DNA from: Heteroruminococcus sp964370005
GTDB lineage: Bacteria; Bacillota; Clostridia; Oscillospirales; Ruminococcaceae
NCBI GenBank assembly: GCA_964370005.1
Contig: CAYJGR010000025.1
Span: 1-27,303, forward strand
Length of the DNA: 27,303 nucleotides
Direction of reading: 5' to 3'
Shown: positions 7,550-14,720 of the stretch, piece by piece
How the letters are laid out: every line of letters starts with the position of its first letter
How positions within the stretch are numbered: the first letter of the stretch is position 1
Program-made: the position numbers and the translations under genes
Notes under the pieces: model-generated
Told to the model about the DNA's origin: nothing
What the model saw: the letters and a program-made list of their open reading frames with translations, nothing else
Databases searched by the model: none

Positions 7550-7984
7550 TCACACCCCCGTGGACCCAAATCCACCGCTGCCCCGATCGGTAGTTTGCAA
7601 ACTATCGGCCACAATCACCTCGGGAGTATGTACAGGCATGAGCACCAGTTGGGCTATGCGCTGAGCGGGAATTATTTCAGCATCAATATCCGAATGGTTA
7701 TGCAGGGGCACAAACACCTCGCCACGGTAATCACAGTCCACCACCCCGACACAATTGGCCGGTGCAAGCCCCTGTTTTGTGGCAAGTCCACTGCGGGCGA
7801 ATATGAATGCCGCCAGCTCATTTGTGCCCACATCTATGGCAATGCCTGTCGGCACAAGTTGTGTTTTACCCGCCTGTATAGTCATGGGGCTATCAAGACA
7901 GGCAAATAAATCATAACCCGCACTTCCCTCGGTCGCCCTGTGGGGAGGACGTGCCCCATCACGTAAAAGTTGTACTGTCAACAT
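7550..7984 (-). CDS. dut: Deoxyuridine 5'-triphosphate nucleotidohydrolase (dUTPase)
   Basis: dUTPase cleaves dUTP to dUMP and pyrophosphate, keeping uracil out of DNA and feeding thymidylate synthesis. All five trimeric dUTPase motifs are present in 144 residues: GSAGYDLFA, PTGIAID, ARSGLA...VGVVDCDYRGE with the catalytic aspartate, QRIAQLVL, and the C-terminal RGSGGFGSTG arm. The ATG at 7984 is preceded by AAGGAG. It follows the U32 gene after a 270-base structured gap and precedes maf. Confidence 0.97.
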   Translation of the reverse strand: MLTVQLLRDGARPPHRATEGSAGYDLFACLDSPMTIQAGKTQLVPTGIAIDVGTNELAAFIFARSGLATKQGLAPANCVGVVDCDYRGEVFVPLHNHSDIDAEIIPAQRIAQLVLMPVHTPEVIVADSLQTTDRGSGGFGSTGV

Positions 7985-8014
7985 GTTTTTCTCCTTAAGT
8001 GAGTGGGAATAATC

Positions 8015-8200
8015 TCAATCCGTTTTATGGCGAATATACGCACTTTCCATCGGCGTCAAATTCCCCCCAAGGTTATACAGAATTACCGCAATTATATTCT
8101 CCGAAATTGTCATAAAATCTTCGACCTGAAGTCGCCGTATTTGTGTCACAGGCAAGGCAGATGACGCAGGCGCACTGACGTGCGTCAAGGAGGATAACAC
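8015..8200 (-). CDS. Doubtful small open reading frame in the U32-dut gap
   Basis: A 61-codon frame starts at a GTG (8200) without a ribosome site. An internal ATG near 8113 would give about 32 residues ending TPMESAYIRHKTD. The upstream half of the frame lies inside the 8134-8221 folded element, so its sequence is constrained by that structure. I do not recognise the product. It may be a chance frame or part of a repeat. Confidence 0.2.
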   Translation of the reverse strand: MLSSLTHVSAPASSALPVTQIRRLQVEDFMTISENIIAVILYNLGGNLTPMESAYIRHKTD

Positions 8201-8221
8201 AGCATGTGGTGCGAATACGGC
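8134..8221 (+). repeat. 88-base folded element with a 16-bp stem
   Basis: Positions 8134-8149 pair completely with 8206-8221 when G-U pairs are allowed on the plus strand: 12 Watson-Crick and 4 wobble pairs. Inside, TGACGCA (8162-8168) pairs with TGCGTCA (8181-8187). AGGAGG (8188-8193) follows directly and is unpaired. An ATG at 8204 with good spacing opens a 24-codon frame ending at 8278. On the minus strand the four wobbles become A-C mismatches, which suggests the folded form is the plus-strand RNA. It probably belongs to a dispersed intergenic repeat, but only one copy is in this window. Confidence 0.45.
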
Positions 8222-8254
8222 AAATTCAGGCGGGTTTGGATTGTTCCCGCTCGC

Positions 8255-10321
8255 TTACAGCTTGTCTCTGAAATATAGCCCCGAGGTGTGCTCCCCGGAT
8301 GGCTGTCCGCCCTGCCCATATGCCCTTACAATCTCTACACATTTTTGGGGACTTTCATGGGTGAAATATAGGCTCAAAAAGTCTAAACCTTTAAATTCGT
8401 CAAGTTTGTGGGCGGTATAAAGTGGGCGGGAATTAAGTATCCTCACATGGCGACGGTCGGTGCAGAGCAGGGGGAAAACACTTCCCAGTCTATCGACAAG
8501 CTTCCCGCTCCCATTACACAGCCCACATCCCTTTTTGCCCTTGAGCGGACAACTGCGGGTGTACATAAGGGGCAAACTGCCGTAACACACAAGCCCCCGC
8601 CCTGGCTGTCCGCCTATGTCTGTGGCCTGTGCTATGCCCAGTTCTATGCTCAGTGTGGCATCATCAAGGCCTAACTTTTCAAGCTCACACAGCGTGGCGG
8701 TGTTTGTTATGTTCAGGGTGTAGTCGCCGTGTAGAGTAAAACCGAGGTCACGGGCTATGCGCAGTCCACCGACGTTGCCCACACCTGCATGAGATACCCC
8801 TATCTCACGCAGACGAGACAGCGTCTCGACCGCTCTATTCTCCTCCCCCTCAAACAATACAGGAGGAATCTCGACCGATAACTTATGTATATATTCTTGG
8901 CATATATCCCCTTTTTTAAGCAGATGTAGCGGGAGTGAAAACAGCTCGACCCGCTCGCAAAGCTCCTCGCTTAGTTGCTCCACGGTTTCAAGTCTTGCCC
9001 GCAGTGTGGGGGCGAAAGCGGTTTTTTTTCTCTTGTTTTGCACGGTCGGCAGGGTGTCACAAAATATGGGGCGGGGATAGGCCTCTGCCCTCGCCCGCCC
9101 GAGTTTATCCAGTCCCTCGCTGCGCAGACGGTTGAGCGCCGAGACCGGCAACATAATCCCTTGTGCTATATCACAGGTTATTTTCCCCACCATGTAGGGC
9201 GTGCCACCTGTTTTGCAAAGGCTTTTACTCGCCTGCTCTTGGTCGGTTGGCCTTGTCTTGGCCATTTGTGGGGTGTCACCGCGCACGCTCACGCTGTGCC
9301 CCTCACGGTCGCACAGTTCGAGGGTGACAGGGCTATCGGGCATCATGGTAAGATTCATATCGACCGTGATGAGGGGTGTTTCATTTCGGTAAAGCTGGGC
9401 AAGCTCCCCCAAAACCCCTTCGGCCGCCACGACGTCCTCTTTTTGCCTAAAGCCAAACCGCTGGGCATCCTCACCGCCGGTATAATAGCCATCGGTAAAG
9501 CCACTGCGGGAAAAGACAGCTGCAAGCCGACCTGTGTCCACAGTCTTACCCTCAAGGGCATCACGACAGGCTGTGACGGCGGCGGCCACATATTCGGGGC
9601 GCTTCATGCGTCCCTCAATTTTCAGGGAACTCACCCCCATGGCGCACATTTCGGACAGCTTGTCGGTGAGGGATAAATCTTTGAGCGACAGGGCATACCC
9701 CTTGCCACCCCCCTCAAAGGGCAGACGACAGGAACCGGCACACATCCCACGGTTGGCACTGCGTCGCCCGATCATGGCGCTGAGATAGCACTGCCCCGAC
9801 ATACCCATACACAGCGCCCCATGCACAAACACCTCGGTTTGTATGGGCACCTGTTTTGTTATGCTTTCTATTTCCTGCCCGCTGCATTCTCTGGCCAATA
9901 CCACACGACTGCATCCCAGTTCATGGGCAAGCCATGCGCCCTGTGGGCTATGCACCGCCATTTGGGTCGAGGCGTGCAGGGGCATATCGGGCAGGATGGT
10001 TTTGAGGTGGGATAACACCCCAAGGTCCTGCACGATTATCCCATCCACTCGAGCGGTGGCGGCGGTGTGGGCGGCCTGTGTAAGCTGTGGGAATTGCCTA
10101 TCGGTCAGCAAGGTATTGAGGGTCAAATAGACCTTGACCCCCCGCACATGGCAGTAACTGACCGCTTCACACAGCTCGTCCTCGTCGAAGTTGCCTGCAT
10201 TTTGGCGGGCGCTGAAGTCCTTGCCACCGAGATAAACCGCATCGGCACCACAGCGCACGGCGGCAATAAGGGCATCACGATTTCCGGCGGGGGCAAGTAT
10301 TTCGATATCACGTGTGGGCAT
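8255..10321 (-). CDS. U32 family peptidase / RlhA-like protein
   Basis: The protein belongs to the U32 'collagenase-like' family. Experimentally studied members such as E. coli RlhA and TrhP take part in RNA hydroxylation rather than proteolysis, so the role here is more likely RNA modification. The 688 residues start with the typical EILAPAGNRDALIAAVRCGADAVYLGG and carry the signature region FVHGALCMGMSGQCYLS, with RSANRGMCAGSCR after it. The long C-terminal part resembles the DUF3656-containing members, with a Cys cluster (CPLKGKKGCGLC and a later Cys) near residues 591-620 that could bind a metal cluster. I chose the ATG at 10321, eight bases after AAAGGTGG. It follows zapA by 31 bases, a pairing common in Firmicutes. 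The exact substrate is unknown. Confidence 0.9.
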   Translation of the reverse strand: MPTRDIEILAPAGNRDALIAAVRCGADAVYLGGKDFSARQNAGNFDEDELCEAVSYCHVRGVKVYLTLNTLLTDRQFPQLTQAAHTAATARVDGIIVQDLGVLSHLKTILPDMPLHASTQMAVHSPQGAWLAHELGCSRVVLARECSGQEIESITKQVPIQTEVFVHGALCMGMSGQCYLSAMIGRRSANRGMCAGSCRLPFEGGGKGYALSLKDLSLTDKLSEMCAMGVSSLKIEGRMKRPEYVAAAVTACRDALEGKTVDTGRLAAVFSRSGFTDGYYTGGEDAQRFGFRQKEDVVAAEGVLGELAQLYRNETPLITVDMNLTMMPDSPVTLELCDREGHSVSVRGDTPQMAKTRPTDQEQASKSLCKTGGTPYMVGKITCDIAQGIMLPVSALNRLRSEGLDKLGRARAEAYPRPIFCDTLPTVQNKRKKTAFAPTLRARLETVEQLSEELCERVELFSLPLHLLKKGDICQEYIHKLSVEIPPVLFEGEENRAVETLSRLREIGVSHAGVGNVGGLRIARDLGFTLHGDYTLNITNTATLCELEKLGLDDATLSIELGIAQATDIGGQPGRGLVCYGSLPLMYTRSCPLKGKKGCGLCNGSGKLVDRLGSVFPLLCTDRRHVRILNSRPLYTAHKLDEFKGLDFLSLYFTHESPQKCVEIVRAYGQGGQPSGEHTSGLYFRDKL

Positions 10322-10352
10322 ACCGTTCCCCACCTTTCAATTATAATTATGC

Positions 10353-10697
10353 TTATTCCAATGTGGTTTGTATGCCTTGTGTGGCCTGTAGCTCCTCATA
10401 TTTGCGGGTCATCTCTTCAAGGTCGATGCGAGCACGGGCAGCATCCTGCAAATATTCGGTGAGTTGCCCTCTGATGTGGTCGGCACTCTTTTCGGCCTTG
10501 ACATTTTGGTCAAGCAGGTTAAAGCAGGTGAGCACCAATGCATCGACCAAAGCCACCGAGGGATGACGGCTTTGCAAATCGTCGAGCAATTGCCCAAGGC
10601 GAAATTGTAACGAGCTTATATATTCCTCACTCTCGTTGGTAGTAAGAAAGTAAGTGCTTCCCATGATTTCCACCCTTATACGCTTTTTCTCGGACAT
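10353..10697 (-). CDS. zapA: Cell division protein ZapA
   Basis: ZapA binds FtsZ and bundles protofilaments at the division site. The 114-residue protein has the N-terminal beta-strand domain (KKRIRVEIMGSTYFL), a helix with YISSLQFRLGQLL, the conserved ALVDALVLTCFNLLDQ region, and a C-terminal coiled coil (about 75-105). I chose the ATG at 10697 because a ribosome site (GGAAGGG) precedes it; an in-frame ATG seven codons upstream lacks one. It heads the unit zapA-U32 and perhaps dut-maf. Confidence 0.88.
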   Translation of the reverse strand: MSEKKRIRVEIMGSTYFLTTNESEEYISSLQFRLGQLLDDLQSRHPSVALVDALVLTCFNLLDQNVKAEKSADHIRGQLTEYLQDAARARIDLEEMTRKYEELQATQGIQTTLE

Positions 10698-10837
10698 CGT
10701 GTGACCATTCCCTTCCATATAGTTTGTAATGTGATGTGATAAATCAGCATACTAAGTATAGATACCCCATCTTGAAAAATTTGCAATAAAAGTGCATATC
10801 TTCATTTCCATACAGGTAGTGTGTACCCACTTCCCCT

Positions 10838-10865
10838 ATTATAGTACATTTTTGACATAATGCAA
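10838..10865 (-). promoter_or_regulatory. Candidate zapA promoter
   Basis: TATAAT (10843-10838) on the minus strand has a weak -35, TTGCAT (10865-10860), 16 bases upstream. The implied leader is about 130 bases. Confidence 0.45.
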
Positions 10866-10895
10866 AGATATTACAAAAGAAATTAAGGTTTTTGG

Positions 10896-10923
10896 TTGAA
10901 AAGTTGATATTTTTAGGTATAAT
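10896..10923 (+). promoter_or_regulatory. glgP promoter
   Basis: TTGAAA (10896-10901) and TATAAT (10918-10923) are spaced by 16 bases, about 70 bases before the glgP ATG. In the leader, GTCGG (10961-10965) and CCGAC (10973-10977) form a small hairpin that ends directly before the GGGAGGG ribosome site. Confidence 0.7.
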
Positions 10924-10991
10924 TGAAATAGTAGCCTATATGACAACATGAGTTTTTTGAGTCGGCTTCACACCGACGGGAGGGCCTTTTC

Positions 10992-13400
10992 ATGAACAAC
11001 ATGAACAAACAGTTTGACGCCGCCTATTTTGAGGAGCAGATACGCCAGACCATGGAAGCCGATATGCACGTTCTTTTGGATCAAGGTTCGGATGAGCAGT
11101 ATTACAAATGTGTGGCCACCGTGGTGCGCCGTCTGCTTGATGACCATCGTGAGCACTTTATAGCCCGCCAAAACGCCCTTGGCAACAAGCAAGTGTACTA
11201 CATGAGCATGGAATTTCTCATGGGGCGTTCGCTTAAAAATACCATTTATAACCTTGACTTATTGCAACCGGTGACAAAGGCGCTGGATAAATTCGGTGTG
11301 GATTTGGATAGACTGTATCAGTACGAGCCCGATCCCGGCCTTGGCAATGGTGGCCTTGGACGTTTGGCCGCCTGTTATCTTGATGCATTGGCCACCTGTG
11401 GCTACCCCGCTATGGGCTATTCCATTTTGTATGAATATGGCATATTCAAGCAGAAAATATGTGACGGATGGCAGACCGAACACCCCGACAATTGGCTACC
11501 CGGTGGTGAGGCATGGCTTGACCCTGTGCCGGAACACACCGTAGAGGTGCGCTTTGGCGGTCATGTGGAGGAGCGCTGGGATGACCATCACCACACGGTG
11601 CAGGTCAAAGGTTATTCCACCGTACTTGCTGTGCCTGTGAATTTATATGTGTCGGGTTATGGCGGCAAGGCCACCAGTGTGCTACGCCTGTGGAAAGCAA
11701 AAAGCCCCGGCCTTGACATGGAGCGTTTCAATCAAGGGGATTATCTCGGGGCATTTGGCGAGAACTCCTTTCATGAGGTCATAAGCAAGGTGCTTTATCC
11801 CAACGACAACCACACCGAGGGCAAGAGCCTTCGTCTGCGCCAGCAGTACTTTTTGGCCTCGGCCAGCATATCGGATTTGGTACGTCGCCACTTGACAAAC
11901 TATAACACCCTTGACAACCTGCCCGATAAATGCACCATCCATATAAACGACACCCATCCCACACTGGCCATCCCCGAACTGATGCGCATACTGCTGGATG
12001 AATGCAGTTACGACTGGGACAGCGCATGGGATATTGTCACCCGCACATTTGCCTATACAAATCATACTGTCATGGCCGAAGCGCTTGAGAGCTGGAGCGA
12101 GGAGATTTTAGCCTCGCTACTACCCCGCATCTATCATATAATCTGTGAGATAAACAAGCGTTTTTGTGCCGAGCTTTCGGAGAAACACCACTTTGATCAA
12201 GATGCTATCGACCGCATGAGCATCGTTAAAAATCACATGGTGCGCATGGCAAGCCTTGCAATTGTCGGTTCATACAGCGTCAACGGGGTGTCGGCACTCC
12301 ATTCCCAGATAATAAAGGATTCGGTTTTCCGTGATTATGCCAACTGGCAACCCTATAAATTTACAAACGTCACAAACGGCATAGCCTCCCGCCGCTGGCT
12401 TATGCAGGCCAATCCCTTGCTGACCGAGTTTATCACAAAGCGCATAGGTAAGGGGTATCTATCCGACTTCTCAAAACTTGAGGAGCTTGCAAAGTTTGCC
12501 GATGACGCCACCACCTTGGAGGACCTTGCAAAGGTAAAACTGCGCAACAAGGAGACATTTGCAAACTATCTGCTTGAAACAACAGGCGAGAAAATCGACC
12601 CCCAATCCATATTCGATGTACAGGTCAAGCGCCTTCATGAATATAAACGACAATCGATGAACGGACTTGACATTCTAAATACCTATTTGTCGCTTAAAGA
12701 GAATCCAAAACAGGAGTTCCACCCTCGCACTTATATCTTCGGAGCAAAGGCCGCCCCGGGCTACTACATCGCAAAACAGACCATACGCTTTTTGTGTGCT
12801 CTGCGTGATTTGCTCGAAAATGACCCCGATGTGCGGGATAGGATGAAGATAGTCTACCTCGAGGAATACAATGTCACCATGTCGGAAAGGCTTTGTCCCG
12901 CCAGCGAGATTTCCCAACAAATTTCACTGGCCGGCACCGAGGCCTCGGGCACAGGCAATATGAAACTGATGTTGTCGGGTGCGATCACCATGGGTACCAT
13001 GGACGGTGCAAATATAGAGATTGTGCAGGCGGCAGGTATCGATAATCAGATAATATTCGGAATGAGCACCCCCGAAGTCCAGCAGCGACGCGCCTCGGGT
13101 TACAATCCGCTTGATTTGTACCTATCCAACCCCGATTTGCGTCGCACAATAGATTTCCTTACCTCAAACACCCTTGACTTTGGCACGTTTGAGGAGCTGG
13201 CCGGTTCACTACGCAACTCTGACCACTATATGGCGCTGGCCGATTTCGAGGCCTACAAAGCCGCCCGCCTAAAAAGTGGTGAGCTATACGCACAACAAAA
13301 TGTCTGGCAACGCATGTCGCTTATGAACATCGCCAAGAGTGGCATATTCTGTGCCGATCGTGCCGTCAGTGAGTATGCACAGAAGATTTGGAAGTTGTGA
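10992..13400 (+). CDS. glgP: Glycogen/starch/alpha-glucan phosphorylase
   Basis: This GT35 enzyme releases glucose 1-phosphate from the non-reducing ends of glycogen or maltodextrin using phosphate and pyridoxal phosphate. At 802 residues it is full length for the bacterial type without extra regulatory extensions. Visible signatures are GLGNGGLGRLAACYLD (about 116-131), the catalytic-region VKRLHEYKRQ, and the PLP site EASGTGNMKLML with the lysine at residue 658. The ATG at 10992 follows GGGAGGG by seven bases. It is transcribed alone, divergent from zapA, and ends at a strong terminator. No other glycogen gene is in the window. Confidence 0.97.
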   Translation: MNNMNKQFDAAYFEEQIRQTMEADMHVLLDQGSDEQYYKCVATVVRRLLDDHREHFIARQNALGNKQVYYMSMEFLMGRSLKNTIYNLDLLQPVTKALDKFGVDLDRLYQYEPDPGLGNGGLGRLAACYLDALATCGYPAMGYSILYEYGIFKQKICDGWQTEHPDNWLPGGEAWLDPVPEHTVEVRFGGHVEERWDDHHHTVQVKGYSTVLAVPVNLYVSGYGGKATSVLRLWKAKSPGLDMERFNQGDYLGAFGENSFHEVISKVLYPNDNHTEGKSLRLRQQYFLASASISDLVRRHLTNYNTLDNLPDKCTIHINDTHPTLAIPELMRILLDECSYDWDSAWDIVTRTFAYTNHTVMAEALESWSEEILASLLPRIYHIICEINKRFCAELSEKHHFDQDAIDRMSIVKNHMVRMASLAIVGSYSVNGVSALHSQIIKDSVFRDYANWQPYKFTNVTNGIASRRWLMQANPLLTEFITKRIGKGYLSDFSKLEELAKFADDATTLEDLAKVKLRNKETFANYLLETTGEKIDPQSIFDVQVKRLHEYKRQSMNGLDILNTYLSLKENPKQEFHPRTYIFGAKAAPGYYIAKQTIRFLCALRDLLENDPDVRDRMKIVYLEEYNVTMSERLCPASEISQQISLAGTEASGTGNMKLMLSGAITMGTMDGANIEIVQAAGIDNQIIFGMSTPEVQQRRASGYNPLDLYLSNPDLRRTIDFLTSNTLDFGTFEELAGSLRNSDHYMALADFEAYKAARLKSGELYAQQNVWQRMSLMNIAKSGIFCADRAVSEYAQKIWKL

Positions 13401-13402
13401 TA

Positions 13403-13423
13403 TAAATAATCTTTGATTATTTA
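13403..13423 (+). repeat. Perfect AT-rich hairpin after glgP
   Basis: TAAATAATC (13403-13411) and GATTATTTA (13415-13423) form a perfect 9-bp stem with a TTT loop, starting three bases after the glgP stop. It lies just before the main terminator and may protect the mRNA 3' end. Confidence 0.5.
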
Positions 13424-13438
13424 AGCCCGTCAAAAGAA

Positions 13439-13467
13439 CCTCACCCCGCCGAGATGGCGGGGTGAGG
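13439..13467. terminator. Strong bidirectional terminator (glgP / YgiT gene)
   Basis: CCTCACCCCGCC (13439-13450) and GGCGGGGTGAGG (13456-13467) form a perfect 12-bp stem with a 5-base loop. GTTTT follows on the plus strand and TTCTTTT on the minus strand, so it can stop glgP and the convergent minus-strand pair. Confidence 0.88.
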
Positions 13468-13488
13468 GTTTTAGGTTAAGACATTATG

Positions 13489-13719
13489 CTATGCGGTCAT
13501 TTTGGAATACTCGACAATTGCCACTTCTTCCACAATTTTTTCGAGCCTGTCAACAATTTTCTCAAGCTTCTTCACCACGCCATCGGTATAATACACTTCC
13601 CCACACTGAGCGCAGACCAAGGCCGGAACATTTTTCACTATAATCACACAGTTTTCTAAATCGGCAACATAGTTTTTGATTTTTTCTTGGGTGTCGCCTT
13701 TACAGATAAAACACGTCAT
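13489..13719 (-). CDS. YgiT-type zinc finger protein (MqsA-like antitoxin domain)
   Basis: This 76-residue protein has two CxxC pairs (Cys3/Cys6 and Cys36/Cys39), the pattern of the YgiT/MqsA N-terminal zinc domain, followed by a short helical segment rich in Lys/Glu/Val. It lacks the C-terminal helix-turn-helix that lets full MqsA bind DNA. Its ATG overlaps the stop of the upstream DUF4258 gene by four bases (ATGA), so the two are translationally coupled. In family terms this is the antitoxin of a type II pair, which I infer from arrangement and not from any functional motif. Confidence 0.82.
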   Translation of the reverse strand: MTCFICKGDTQEKIKNYVADLENCVIIVKNVPALVCAQCGEVYYTDGVVKKLEKIVDRLEKIVEEVAIVEYSKMTA

Positions 13720-14039
13720 AATTCTTCCGCCTTTCTTGTCTTGTAGTCATCTTGCCATTTTATATTATTGGGGTGGTATGCAGTTATGATACACAAGATA
13801 TCGTCATTGCTACTGCACACAACATGCAAAACTCTTTTATTGGTATCAAACCCTACTATTAAGCAGCTGGGGTATGGATAGTCATTGGGATATTCTTCTA
13901 TTATTTCACCACTGCAAATACAATTCTTCACATCTTCACGTCTTATTTTTCGCTCCTTCATTCTTTGCAACGCATGTTCCCGCCAAACTATTTTATTCTC
14001 ACTGCACAATTTGTGCAATAAGCCAACATCGAGATTCAA
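13716..14039 (-). CDS. DUF4258 domain protein, probable toxin of a toxin-antitoxin pair
   Basis: The 107-residue protein has the DUF4258 pattern: an N-terminal WREHALQRMKERKI helix (about 18-31), REDVKNCI, EIIEEYPNDYPYPSCLIVGF, and LHVVCSSNDDILCIITAYHP. The fold is related to RelE/BrnT-like RNA interferases in general annotation. No catalytic activity can be read from the sequence alone. The start is the TTG at 14039, six bases after GAGGGAG. It has its own promoter and is coupled to the downstream YgiT-type gene. The pair is more AT-rich than its neighbours, fitting mobile toxin-antitoxin modules. Confidence 0.82.
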   Translation of the reverse strand: MNLDVGLLHKLCSENKIVWREHALQRMKERKIRREDVKNCICSGEIIEEYPNDYPYPSCLIVGFDTNKRVLHVVCSSNDDILCIITAYHPNNIKWQDDYKTRKAEEL

Positions 14040-14086
14040 TTTTAACTCCCTCTTCCCCCACTTTTTATTATTACTCTATACTTGAT

Positions 14087-14114
14087 ATTATAACGCTGTT
14101 TTATGGAATTGCAA
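14087..14114 (-). promoter_or_regulatory. Promoter of the DUF4258-YgiT pair
   Basis: TTGCAA (14114-14109) and TATAAT (14092-14087) with a 16-base spacer on the minus strand, about 48 bases before the TTG start. Confidence 0.65.
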
Positions 14115-14178
14115 TAAAAATTCGTGGGAAGAAAAACTTAACGGCTTTATTATGCGATTTTTCCCGCCAAGCGCATAT

Positions 14179-14218
14179 AAAAACACCACCCTGCCAAGAT
14201 GGTTGGGGTGGTGTTTTT
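14179..14218 (-). terminator. Terminator after tRNA-Pro
   Basis: AAAAACACCACC (14179-14190) and GGTGGTGTTTTT (14207-14218) form a 12-bp stem. On the minus strand it begins at the tRNA CCA end and finishes in a T-run. Confidence 0.8.
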
Positions 14219-14294
14219 GGTCGAGATGACAAGATTCGAACTTGCGGCCTCTGCGTCCCGAACGCAGCGCTCTACCAAACTGAGCCACATCTCG
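14218..14294 (-). tRNA. tRNA-Pro (anticodon CGG)
   Basis: The minus strand folds as a full cloverleaf: acceptor CGAGATG with CATCTCG, D-arm GCTCAG...GAGC, anticodon stem CTGCG/CGCAG around loop TTCGGGA, T-arm with TTCGAAT, discriminator A and encoded CCA. The anticodon CGG reads proline CCG codons. No promoter of its own was found; a terminator and a repeat separate it from tRNA-Gln. Confidence 0.95.
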
Positions 14295-14302
14295 ATGTAT
14301 TA

Positions 14303-14405
14303 GAGGATAGATTGCCGGAGAATAGAAGAGAGAAAAGGGCAAAGGGCAAGAGCACAACACACGACTGTTCTTATCTATCTTCTGTCCTCTCGCCTCTGTT
14401 TTCTA
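14303..14405. repeat. Purine-rich hairpin repeat, copy A
   Basis: The stretch begins GAGGATAGATTGCCGGAG and ends CTGTCCTCTCGCCTCTGTTT. Both ends match copy B at 17929-18027 closely, while the middle differs. The left arm (GGAGAATAGAAGAGAG) is partly complementary to the right arm. It lies between tRNA-Pro and the terminator of tRNA-Gln and contains no gene. Confidence 0.65.
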
Positions 14406-14410
14406 AAACA

Positions 14411-14440
14411 AAAAACCTCTACCGCGTGGTAGAGGTTTTT
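14411..14440 (-). terminator. Terminator after tRNA-Gln
   Basis: A perfect 13-bp stem, AAAAACCTCTACC (14411-14423) with GGTAGAGGTTTTT (14428-14440), and a GCGT loop, four bases past the tRNA CCA. It has T-runs on both strands. Confidence 0.88.
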
Positions 14441-14444
14441 CCTC

Positions 14445-14518
14445 TGGTTGCCCGATAAGGATTCGAACCCTAACAAACAGAGTCAGAGTCTGTCGTGCTA
14501 CCATTACACAATCGGGCA
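14445..14518 (-). tRNA. tRNA-Gln (anticodon CTG)
   Basis: Acceptor TGCCCGA pairs with TCGGGCA. The anticodon stem ACAGA/TCTGT encloses CTCTGAC with anticodon CTG (codon CAG). The T-arm has TTCGAAT, and the discriminator A and CCA are encoded. Confidence 0.95.
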
Positions 14519-14546
14519 GTGCATACCGGTAATTTACGGCTATATT

Positions 14547-14575
14547 ATTGTACCTGTTCTGTAGAGGTTTGTCAA
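14547..14575 (-). promoter_or_regulatory. tRNA-Gln promoter
   Basis: TTGACA (14575-14570) and TACAAT (14552-14547) with a 17-base spacer on the minus strand, about 29 bases before the tRNA. This is one of the strongest promoters in the window. Confidence 0.85.
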
Positions 14576-14621
14576 TGGGTTGGTGGCAAATTTTTTTGCT
14601 TTTTTGACACCCTCTTCCCCC

Positions 14622-14650
14622 TTGCCATTCTGCCCGCTAACTGGTATCAT
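14622..14650 (+). promoter_or_regulatory. Candidate pyrB promoter
   Basis: TTGCCA (14622-14627) and TATCAT (14645-14650) with a 17-base spacer. The leader holds a 7-bp hairpin (about 14679-14697, one G-U pair). No PyrR-binding consensus was recognised. Confidence 0.55.
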
Positions 14651-14720
14651 TATATAGATAAAATGTAATATCTTTCGGACAATCGCAAGGGTTGTCTCTA
14701 CTTTCAAAAGGTGGTGCGTC

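Noticed and set aside
7062..7664. 200-codon plus-strand frame across maf and dut
   Set aside because: It crosses two well-supported minus-strand genes and the hairpin gap, is low in complexity (Ser/Thr/Pro), and lacks a ribosome site.
8975..9676. Long open frame (233 codons) on the plus strand inside the U32 gene
   Set aside because: It lies wholly antisense to a well-supported family gene, has no ribosome site, and its composition follows the codon bias of the other strand.
13874..14458. 194-codon plus-strand frame across the DUF4258 gene and both tRNA terminators
   Set aside because: It runs through a tRNA gene, a terminator and a repeat, so it cannot be a normal gene.
14218..14518. Integrative element attachment sites at the tRNA-Pro or tRNA-Gln 3' ends
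   Set aside because: No second copy of either tRNA end and no integrase gene is in the window.
14651..14720. PyrR attenuator in the pyrB leader
   Set aside because: The short leader has a small hairpin but no PyrR-binding consensus and no terminator before the start codon.
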